Assembly: GCF_963422545.1 (NCBI RefSeq)
Contig: NZ_OY730252.1
Span: forward strand, 1 to 32,144
From: an uncultured Flavobacterium sp.
GTDB lineage: Bacteria > Bacteroidota > Bacteroidia > Flavobacteriales > Flavobacteriaceae
Length of the DNA: 32,144 nt
Reading direction: 5' to 3'
The notes beneath the pieces are model-generated. The model did no database searches. It was not told the origin of the DNA and saw only the letters and a list, made by a program, of their open reading frames with translations. This document shows, piece by piece, positions 25,493-32,144 of this stretch (position 1 is its first letter; each line of letters starts with the position of its first letter). A program made the translations under genes and the position numbers.

Positions 25493-26550
25493 TAGTTATT
25501 TTTTAAAAGTAAAAGAATCTCTTTAATCGAAAATTGAGCACCACAAACAAATTCATCAGATGCACCATAATAAATGGTAAGTGTATCTCCATCAGGTTCT
25601 AAAATATGACCGTTGGTGAATACGACATTTCCAAAAAAACCGCTTAATTCGTATTCTGTAGTAGGAACCATAATGGGTTCTACGGTTCTTGCAATTACTT
25701 TTGAAGGATCATTTAAATCCATTAAAAAAGCACCCAGACAATATTGATGATTTTCATTAGCGCCGTGATAAATTTCCAGCCATCCTTTATCTGTTTTTAT
25801 TGGAGCAGCTCCGGCACCAACTCTTTTACTGTCCCAAAGTCCTTTTCTTGTTTTTATGATACAGTGATGATTTCCCCAATGAATACCATCAGGAGACGAG
25901 GCGATCCAAATATAATTACCGCCAATATCGACACTGCTCGGGCGGTGTAAAGCGTAAAATAATCCGTTTATTTTTTCTTCAAAAATGGCGCAGTCTTTAT
26001 TATGCGCGGGTAATATCATACCGTGTTTTGTGAAGTTTTTCCAATCGGTTGTAGTACGCAAACCAACACCAACACCATTATCTGATACTGAAGTAAAGGT
26101 TAGGTAATACGTTCCCTCGATTAAAGCAACACGGCAGTCTTCTATACCAAAAGTTTCTAATACACCTTCTCCAACAAGTGACGGATAATTTTCAGGTTCA
26201 TAAAAATTATGTCCGTCTTCGCTGCATAATAAGCGTAAATGAGATAATGTCGTCAGATAATCTACTCCTTTGTAATTGATTACTCTGGCATCAGTTGCTA
26301 TTAATTCGGGATCATCTTTTGCTATTTCAATAATTTGAATAGAGCCTGTTTCAGTCAATATGGGAAAAGAAATGATATTATCCTTTTGTTTAGGTCTTTC
26401 GGCAACGCGCACTACTAGCCAGGTTTTATTCTCATATTGAAATACTCCCGGATTTAATAAGCATGTAATTTCTAATCCTTCTCTGCTTGCAGGGATGTCC
26501 GCAGGTGATAATAATGGGTTGTCTGCAAAACGTTTCGCTATATCTTTCAT
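25492..26550 (-). CDS. GH130 family enzyme (beta-mannoside phosphorylase or beta-1,2-mannosidase type)
   Basis: A protein of 352 residues without a signal peptide, so cytoplasmic. It has the five-bladed propeller pattern of GH130: NPLLSPADIP (11-20), NPGVF (33-37), LVVRVAER (45-52), GIEDCRVALIEGTYYLTFTS (135-154), HRPSS (202-206), GAGAAPIKTDKGWLEIYHG (245-263), and a final EPIMVPTTEYELSGFFGNVVF segment (291-311). Family members either phosphorolyse beta-1,4-mannosides or hydrolyse beta-1,2-mannosides; the mechanism here cannot be decided by eye. It is coupled to the MFS transporter through TAATG and follows susD after a strong hairpin (26574-26606). A cytoplasmic last step on an imported disaccharide is the most likely job. 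Confidence 0.85.
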   Translation of the reverse strand: MKDIAKRFADNPLLSPADIPASREGLEITCLLNPGVFQYENKTWLVVRVAERPKQKDNIISFPILTETGSIQIIEIAKDDPELIATDARVINYKGVDYLTTLSHLRLLCSEDGHNFYEPENYPSLVGEGVLETFGIEDCRVALIEGTYYLTFTSVSDNGVGVGLRTTTDWKNFTKHGMILPAHNKDCAIFEEKINGLFYALHRPSSVDIGGNYIWIASSPDGIHWGNHHCIIKTRKGLWDSKRVGAGAAPIKTDKGWLEIYHGANENHQYCLGAFLMDLNDPSKVIARTVEPIMVPTTEYELSGFFGNVVFTNGHILEPDGDTLTIYYGASDEFVCGAQFSIKEILLLLKNN

Positions 26551-26573
26551 CTTTTTTAGTTCTGTATTATTGA

Positions 26574-26606
26574 ATACCTAACAGGTTTTTAAAACCTGTT
26601 AGGTAT
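26574..26606. terminator. Perfect palindrome between susD and the GH130 gene
   Basis: ATACCTAACAGGTTTT (26574-26589) and its exact complement (26591-26606) flank one base. It lies 12 bases after the susD stop codon and 24 bases before the GH130 start. It could end most susCD transcripts or protect their 3' ends, leaving lower expression of downstream genes. Confidence 0.65.
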
Positions 26607-26618
26607 CATATTTAAATA

Positions 26619-28166
26619 TTAATATCCAGGATTTTGAGTTAAAAGTCCTGCTGAGGCATCTACTTCTGATTGCGGAATTGGATACAGCATATGTTTGTCT
26701 AAGAAATTTTTTCCGTGAGCAGTCATTACTTCTTTAGCAATTCCCCATCTTTTTAAATCGGGCATTCTTTGATTTTCAAAACCAAGTTCTGCTCTTCTTT
26801 CAGAAATCAACCAAGCTTTTACAACAGCTTTATCTCCAGAATTTGGTCTGTCTGGTAATGTTCCTGCTGGCGGTGGAGGGCCAACTGTAGTAACTGCCAT
26901 CGTTTCCGGTGGATTAGTTGTAGAATTAGGGTCTATAACTCTAACGGTAACGGTTGTTACTGTATTTCTTGCTCTTGTTCTAATTTTGTTTATAATGTCA
27001 ATAGCGCCTGAATAATTACCTGTTTCATTAAGTGCTTCTGCTTTCCAAAGTAAAACATCAGCATAGCGAATCAGAACTTTATTGTTTGGAGCGTCATCAT
27101 CGCCTTTGTTCCCGCCATTTGTAGTTCCTAAAAGTTTATTAACCCATTGTTCAGGAGCATTTACGGTATATGATTTTCTAGGATCATTAGGTTCAAACGA
27201 AGCTAAGAAATCGGCGCTTGGAGCAAAAAATCCCCATCCAAGAGGTGCACAAATTCCGTTTCCTTTTCTTGGATCAGCTTGTCTAACGTGGTTGTAAGAG
27301 AAAATCACTTCATTGTCTGTATATTCCGTATTCATATTAAAGTTATCAAAATAATTGGCATCAAGACTATAAAATCCTGTCGTTTCTAATTCTGATACTA
27401 AAGTAGTTACACTCGCCCAATCTTTATTGTATAACGCCGTTTTAGCCAGAAGAGCAATAACTGCTCCTTTAGAAACTCTCCATTTTTCTGTACTTGAGGA
27501 GTATTTTGAGTTTGGTAAAAGTGTTTTTGCTGTTTCTAAATCGGTTTTAATCTGACTCCATACAGTTTCTTTTGGAGCTCTTACGGCTTTATCAAAAGCT
27601 TCCTGATATGTTTTTATGGGAGCCAGAATCAAAGGCACATCGCCAAAATTGGTTACTAATGAAAAGTAATAGTATGAGCGTAGAAAATAAGCTTCACCCA
27701 GTAATTGGTTTTTTCTTTGGGTAGTAATTCCGGTAATTGATTCAATATCTGGATTTAATAGAAAATTCAATGCAATGTTGGTTCTTTTGATACCTTCATA
27801 ATCGTATTTCCATAATCCGTTTGGACCGCCATTTGTCGAAGTAAAAGTAAAATTATTGATTTCATCCATCCAGGATTGATCGCCATCCGGAGACCATTTT
27901 TTTTCCATATCATCAGATGCGATATCATCTATTATAATATCATTTTGAAATACTAAACCTCCATTCCAATCCCAATTTGCCAACTGATTTAATCTGTTGG
28001 ATAACATATCGTAAGAAGAAGTTACAGAACTTTCTACAGAGGTTAATGTTGGTTTAGAATTGGCTTGTTCCAAAGTTAATGCCCCTACAGGTTCAGTAGT
28101 AAGTTCATCCTGGCAGCTTGTTAAGGCCAGCGCAATCAGTATCGCTGTTATATATTTATATTTCAT
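26619..28166 (-). CDS. susD: SusD/RagB family outer-membrane glycan-binding lipoprotein
   Basis: A protein of 515 residues with a lipoprotein signal (ALALTSC, lipidated Cys18). The following QDEL fits the acidic export signal that sends lipoproteins to the cell surface in this phylum. The helical TPR-like core is visible in QLLGEAYFLRSYYYFSLVTNFGDVPLIL (154-181), KGAVIALLAKTALYNKDW (233-250) and RYADVLLWKAEALNETGNY (367-385). The C-terminus has ERRAELGFENQRMPDLKRWG (456-475) and LYPIPQSEVD (494-503), all standard for the family. It binds glycan and acts as a lid on the SusC channel. A proline- and threonine-rich insert at about 401-435 is unusual. The gene starts 10 bases after susC. The symbol denotes the family, since the glycan is unknown. 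Confidence 0.95.
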   Translation of the reverse strand: MKYKYITAILIALALTSCQDELTTEPVGALTLEQANSKPTLTSVESSVTSSYDMLSNRLNQLANWDWNGGLVFQNDIIIDDIASDDMEKKWSPDGDQSWMDEINNFTFTSTNGGPNGLWKYDYEGIKRTNIALNFLLNPDIESITGITTQRKNQLLGEAYFLRSYYYFSLVTNFGDVPLILAPIKTYQEAFDKAVRAPKETVWSQIKTDLETAKTLLPNSKYSSSTEKWRVSKGAVIALLAKTALYNKDWASVTTLVSELETTGFYSLDANYFDNFNMNTEYTDNEVIFSYNHVRQADPRKGNGICAPLGWGFFAPSADFLASFEPNDPRKSYTVNAPEQWVNKLLGTTNGGNKGDDDAPNNKVLIRYADVLLWKAEALNETGNYSGAIDIINKIRTRARNTVTTVTVRVIDPNSTTNPPETMAVTTVGPPPPAGTLPDRPNSGDKAVVKAWLISERRAELGFENQRMPDLKRWGIAKEVMTAHGKNFLDKHMLYPIPQSEVDASAGLLTQNPGY

Positions 28167-28176
28167 GGTTCGTTTA

Positions 28177-31100
28177 TTAAATTTTAAATTTTAAACCTAT
28201 TAGTATTGTAGTAGATTGAGGATAAGTACCCTGATCTATAAAAGAAGTCGATTCCGGATCTAAACCAGTGTATTTCGTAAAAGTCAATAAGTTTTGTCCC
28301 GATACATACATTCTTAAATACGTATCGCCAATTATTTTAGGGTCGAACGCATATCCAATTTCAAGATTTTTTAATCGCAAATAAGAAGCATCTTCTACAA
28401 AAACACTTGAAACCTGACTTCCTCCGTTATCATTCAATGTGTTACGAGGAATTGTGTTGCTTGTGCCTTCGCCATTCCATGCGTTTAATACTGAAGTGGT
28501 AGAATTGAAAGGACGGCTGTCGTAATCTAATATCTGTTTTAAATCATTGTAACGATCTACACCCGAAACTCCTTGGAAAAGAAACGACATGTCAAATCTT
28601 TTATATTCAGCATTAAATGAAAATCCGTATGTTATTTTCGGAATTGAACTTCCTATAAATGTTCTGTCATTGGCATTAATTTGTCCGTCTCCATTTAAGT
28701 CTTTAAACTTAATATCTCCGGGTTTTGCGCCGTTTGAATTAGAATATAGAGCAGCATTTATTTCTGCCTGATTTTGATAAATACCATCAAATTTTAATCC
28801 ATAATAAGAACTAATTGGTTGTCCAACTACAGTTTTGGTATGCGTTTTATCATCATTAATTTCTGAAACATATTGCTGCAGCTGTTCAACATTGTTTTTT
28901 AACGTAGCAATGTTCCCGTTGATACCGTATTTAAATTCGTGGTCGTTGTTTTGAAAGTTAGCTCCAAATTCAAAGCCTTTATTGGTTACAATACCGGCAT
29001 TAACATAGGTTTTGTTGATTTGACCAACTGTTGCAGACGGCAGTCCTACGGCTAGTAAAATATCATTGGTTGTTTTATTAAAATAATCGACAGAAAAAGT
29101 CAGTTTATTTTCTAATACACCTAAATCAAGACCAAAGTTGGTTTGCGTAGTCGTTTCCCATTTTAGGTCAGGATTACCGTAACGAACCACATTTATGATT
29201 CCGCCAGTTTCGGTAACAAGAGTTTCATAGGCATTATTAGGGATTTCCTGATTACCGGATTGTCCCCAGCTGGCTCTCCATTTTAGGTTAGAAATCCATT
29301 TTTCATTTTCCATGAATTTTTCTTTAGACATTACCCAGCCTCCGGAAACGGAAGGAAAATAACCCCATTTGTTATTAGGTCCAAAACGAGAAGAACCATC
29401 GGCTCTTATTGTACCTGAGGCAAAATATTTATTGTTGTATCCATAATTTGCAGAGGCAAAAAAGGAGATAAGATTCCAGCTTTGTGCAGAACCTGAACTG
29501 TTTTTATTAGTATCACTTCCGTAATCAAGATAACGGAAAGGATCAGTTGTATTATTATAATTTGTTCTGCTTCCGCCTACTGCAGATTGATCGTAACCAA
29601 CAGTTTCTTCACCTAATAGTGCATTGATGCTGTGTTTCTCTGCAAGGGTTTTAGTATAGTTTAAAGTATTGGTAAAGGTAAAAGTTGTTGCTTCGCCTCT
29701 GTTTTCGTTTAAGCTTGAAGGTCGGTTTTGTCTGCCTTGACCGGGATATAACTCATTTGGGTCATTGTCATTATCATCTCCATAATTTTCTCCAAAGGCT
29801 TTGTTGTGATCAAAAGTGATTTCAGCACCAAAATTACTTCTGAATTTTAATGATTTATCTGCAAGAAAAGCATATTCGGCATATACATTTCCAAAGGTTT
29901 TAAATGCAGATCGTACATCATCTGTATAATTCACAATTGCAATAGGATTAGACGTTAGCTCATAATTACGGCTCCATCCGCCATTAGGATTGTTATTTAA
30001 ATAGAAAGGCAAATCAGTATAAGGATCATTTTGTTTGTACGTTGGATCGTTTACATCTTTATAAACTCCTAAAACAGAGGGACGCAATAAAGCATGTCTG
30101 ATTACTCCGGGAGAATCTCCGCTAGAAGACATTTTATCTTGCTTGGTACTTGTAATTTGGAAGTTTGTACCCACTTTAAGACGTTCTGTAATTTCGGTAT
30201 TGATATTTGCTCTAAAATTGATACGTCTGTAAGTATCTTTATCGCCCACGACAATACCATTTTGTCCAAAATAACCACCGGAAATTAAATATTGTGTTTT
30301 ATCAGTACCTCCGCTAGCAGAAATCTGGAAATTGTTTGTTCTTCCTGCACCAAATAACTCATTTAGCCAGTTTGTGTTTGATAAAGGAATACCATTAACC
30401 TGTCCGTTAGTTCTATCGGTTTGATAAGGGCTTATTGCATTTGCAGGATTATTGTTAGAATTATGCCAAGCCTGGTCCATTACACTCAAATACTGATCTG
30501 CATTTAACATTTTCGGAAGGTTAGTGGCATAACTAGTTCCACTATAATATTCTACATCAATATTTGCTTTTCCTTTTGCACCGCTTTTGGTAGTAAGAAT
30601 GACAACCCCACCTGAAGATCTGGATCCATATATGGCAGTTGCAGCAGCATCTTTTAATACGGTCATCGATTTTACGTCAGACATGTTCAGGAACGAAATA
30701 TCGCGGGTAGCCACACCATCTACAACATAAAGTACTTCGTTGTTACCAAGTGTGCCTTCACCTCTAATACGTATTTTAAGTCCGTCACCAGGTGCACCAG
30801 TATTGGCCGAAACCGAAACACCGGCAACTTGCCCTTGCAGCGCCTGCCCAACATCGGATACTTTTGTTTTTGCTAATTCGCCCATATCTACAGTTGCGAC
30901 AGCACCTGTTATGGCCGATTTTTTTTCACTTGTATATCCTACAATAACAACTTCATTCAAGGCATTTGAATCTGCTGTCAGTGTAATATTTATTTCTTTT
31001 CTGCCAGATACAGCTACTTCTTGGGTCTGGTAACCTACATAGCTAAAAACCAGAACAGCGTTAGAACCTGCATTTGTAATGGTATAATTACCATCAAGAT

Positions 31101-31260
31101 CGGTTGTGGCATAGTTTGAAGTTCCTTTTACATTGATATTGACTTGCGGCATTGGCCCATCAATATCTGAAACTACACCTTTTATGGTCTGAGCATTCAT
31201 AATGCTTCCCAGCATAATTATTCCAAATAGGAATAACTTATAGATATATTTTTTCATCAT
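28177..31260 (-). CDS. susC: SusC/RagA family TonB-linked outer-membrane importer
   Basis: A protein of 1027 residues with a signal peptide (KKYIYKLFLFGIIMLGSIMNA). Residues 25-97 form the carboxypeptidase-regulatory-like domain (TIKGVVSDIDGPMPQVNINV, then TTDLDGNYTI and VFSYVGYQTQEV). The plug domain follows, with the sequence L-N-E-V-V-I-V-G-Y-T (101-110), IRIRGEGTLGNNEVLYVVDG (163-182) and LKDAAATAIYGSRSSGGVV (202-220), all family hallmarks. The rest is the large beta barrel, ending in LKFKI. It transports glycan fragments through the outer membrane with energy from TonB. Two adjacent ATG codons open the frame, and either may start. It leads the susCD operon; the paired palindromes at 31398-31428 probably control it. 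Confidence 0.96.
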   Translation of the reverse strand: MMKKYIYKLFLFGIIMLGSIMNAQTIKGVVSDIDGPMPQVNINVKGTSNYATTDLDGNYTITNAGSNAVLVFSYVGYQTQEVAVSGRKEINITLTADSNALNEVVIVGYTSEKKSAITGAVATVDMGELAKTKVSDVGQALQGQVAGVSVSANTGAPGDGLKIRIRGEGTLGNNEVLYVVDGVATRDISFLNMSDVKSMTVLKDAAATAIYGSRSSGGVVILTTKSGAKGKANIDVEYYSGTSYATNLPKMLNADQYLSVMDQAWHNSNNNPANAISPYQTDRTNGQVNGIPLSNTNWLNELFGAGRTNNFQISASGGTDKTQYLISGGYFGQNGIVVGDKDTYRRINFRANINTEITERLKVGTNFQITSTKQDKMSSSGDSPGVIRHALLRPSVLGVYKDVNDPTYKQNDPYTDLPFYLNNNPNGGWSRNYELTSNPIAIVNYTDDVRSAFKTFGNVYAEYAFLADKSLKFRSNFGAEITFDHNKAFGENYGDDNDNDPNELYPGQGRQNRPSSLNENRGEATTFTFTNTLNYTKTLAEKHSINALLGEETVGYDQSAVGGSRTNYNNTTDPFRYLDYGSDTNKNSSGSAQSWNLISFFASANYGYNNKYFASGTIRADGSSRFGPNNKWGYFPSVSGGWVMSKEKFMENEKWISNLKWRASWGQSGNQEIPNNAYETLVTETGGIINVVRYGNPDLKWETTTQTNFGLDLGVLENKLTFSVDYFNKTTNDILLAVGLPSATVGQINKTYVNAGIVTNKGFEFGANFQNNDHEFKYGINGNIATLKNNVEQLQQYVSEINDDKTHTKTVVGQPISSYYGLKFDGIYQNQAEINAALYSNSNGAKPGDIKFKDLNGDGQINANDRTFIGSSIPKITYGFSFNAEYKRFDMSFLFQGVSGVDRYNDLKQILDYDSRPFNSTTSVLNAWNGEGTSNTIPRNTLNDNGGSQVSSVFVEDASYLRLKNLEIGYAFDPKIIGDTYLRMYVSGQNLLTFTKYTGLDPESTSFIDQGTYPQSTTILIGLKFKI

Positions 31261-31370
31261 GATAAGGAAGTGTTAATTGGTTTACTGGTTTGATTGTTTT
31301 TTTTCATGGTCAAAAAGGGTTAGATATTTTTTAAAGTTTTTACGATAACGATTGAATTAATTATCGTTTA

Positions 31371-31378
31371 TAAAATTA
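31371..31378 (-). promoter_or_regulatory. Possible -7 element of susC
   Basis: TAATTTTA on the minus strand resembles TAnnTTTG. There is no TTTG at -33; instead the proximal AGTGTACACT box covers about that position, as expected for a promoter that needs an activator. Confidence 0.3.
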
Positions 31379-31397
31379 GCTGGTGCATACAAGAAAC

Positions 31398-31428
31398 AGT
31401 GTACACTATTTCTTCAAAAGTGTACACT
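31398..31428 (-). promoter_or_regulatory. Paired operator AGTGTACACT upstream of susC
   Basis: Two identical 10-base palindromes (31398-31407 region starting AGTGTACACT, and 31419-31428) start 21 bases apart, which is two helical turns. They lie about 140-170 bases before the susC start and between susC and the regulator gene. AraC-type domains of hybrid regulators bind repeated sites near such promoters, so this is the natural candidate site; binding itself is inferred. Confidence 0.55.
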
Positions 31429-31467
31429 AGTATTTATTGTGTTGGTATTTAGTATGTTGTAATTGTT

Positions 31468-32144
31468 TTAGCTCTTGGTTTTGTACTTGAGCTGATAATT
31501 TTTTGGGGTAGTATTATATAGTTTTTTAAACTCGCGGTAAAAATAAGAACGATTATTAAAGCCGGAACTATAGCAAACTTCAGATACCGTTAAAACATTC
31601 TTTCGCAATAATTCAGCAGCATATTTTAATCTGATGGTTCGAATCAAGTCCCCCGGTGTAAAACCAAAAATTTGTTTAATTTTTCTATACAATTGCGAAT
31701 TGCTGATGCCTAATTCTTTTTCGATATATAAACTTTGAAGATTTTCATTATCGATATTACGGCGAATTAGTTCTATTACTTTTTTGATGAAGTCTTTTTC
31801 GTCATTATTTATGGGCAGGGCAGCCAGATTTTCGATAGGAGTATCTTGCGTAAAATGCTTTGATATTAACTCTTTTTCTTCAAGAAGTTTTTGAACTCTT
31901 ATCAGTAAATGATCCGGATAAAATGGCTTTGCGATATAGGAATTTGCACCACTCTCTATTCCTTCAATTCGATGTAGAACAGAATCTTTTGCAGTTAGCA
32001 TGATAACCGGAATATAACAGGTTTTGAGATCATTCTTGATTATTTTGCAAAACTCAATTCCATCCATAAAAGGCATCATAACATCACTGATAATGAGATC
32101 AGGAATTTCATTTTCAATAAGTTTTAAAGCTTCTAAACCGTTGT
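31468..32144 (-). CDS. Hybrid two-component regulator (HTCS) or response regulator, C-terminal part
   Basis: The gene runs off the right edge; 225 residues and the stop codon are visible, with the frame open up to the edge. The visible part starts inside a response-regulator receiver domain: NGLEALKLIENEIPDLIISDVMMP contains the phosphate-accepting Asp, and V-I-M-L-T-A-K-D plus Y-I-A-K-P-F supply the conserved Thr and Lys. After a linker comes an AraC-type DNA-binding domain with two helix-turn-helix units (I-S-N-S-Q-L-Y-R-K-I-K, then V-S-E-V-C-Y-S-S-G-F-N-N-R-S-Y-F). The position next to susC is typical of hybrid sensor regulators that sense a glycan piece in the periplasm and switch on the locus. 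The sensor and kinase parts are outside the window, so a stand-alone response regulator is not excluded. Confidence 0.88.
   Translation of the reverse strand, partial: NGLEALKLIENEIPDLIISDVMMPFMDGIEFCKIIKNDLKTCYIPVIMLTAKDSVLHRIEGIESGANSYIAKPFYPDHLLIRVQKLLEEKELISKHFTQDTPIENLAALPINNDEKDFIKKVIELIRRNIDNENLQSLYIEKELGISNSQLYRKIKQIFGFTPGDLIRTIRLKYAAELLRKNVLTVSEVCYSSGFNNRSYFYREFKKLYNTTPKNYQLKYKTKS

Overview
The window is AT-rich bacterial DNA from a member of the Bacteroidota, most probably a Flavobacterium or close relative. The evidence is a SusC/SusD pair with an adjacent hybrid two-component type regulator, several DUF349 repeats in one protein, an OstA-like protein, start codons without clear Shine-Dalgarno sites, promoter motifs of the TTTG / TAnnTTTG type, and palindromic intergenic repeats that encode the 'IPRNEGSPQ' peptide seen in many genomes of this group. 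No tRNA, rRNA, CRISPR array, insertion sequence, phage or plasmid gene was found.

Positions 1-18280 are core, housekeeping-like DNA. From the left: the start of a DUF421 membrane protein (minus, cut by the edge), a fused retropepsin-like/RimK ATP-grasp protein (minus), clpC (minus) divergent from gyrA (plus), a secreted TPR protein behind gyrA, a convergent OsmC-family gene, a repeat-filled gap (9111-9615), a DUF349 protein, a small outer-membrane barrel protein, a TPR gene coupled to aroE through a TAATG overlap, a class III aminotransferase, and an OstA-like envelope protein. Convincing hairpin terminators end the rimK, clpC, gyrA/TPR and DUF349 units.

Positions 18712-32144 form a carbohydrate utilisation locus. 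On the minus strand, in order of transcription: the end of a hybrid sensor/AraC-type regulator (cut by the right edge), susC, susD, a GH130 enzyme, an MFS transporter, an unrecognised secreted protein of 573 residues, and a GH13 alpha-glucosidase-like gene broken by a 4-base (TTTA) duplication. A GH13 lipoprotein alpha-amylase on the plus strand converges on the broken gene. The likely flow is: SusD captures and SusC imports a glycan; periplasmic GH13 enzymes and perhaps the unknown protein trim it; the MFS protein moves a small sugar into the cytoplasm; cytoplasmic GH130 cleaves it. GH13 enzymes suggest alpha-glucan and GH130 suggests a beta-mannoside, so the substrate is not obvious. Two copies of the palindrome AGTGTACACT, 21 bases apart upstream of susC, are a good candidate binding site for the regulator.

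The points most worth a second look are the tetranucleotide frameshift in the GH13 gene, the unknown 573-residue protein, the paired operator, two sibling palindromes with compensating base changes, and the mosaic of short repeats between genes.
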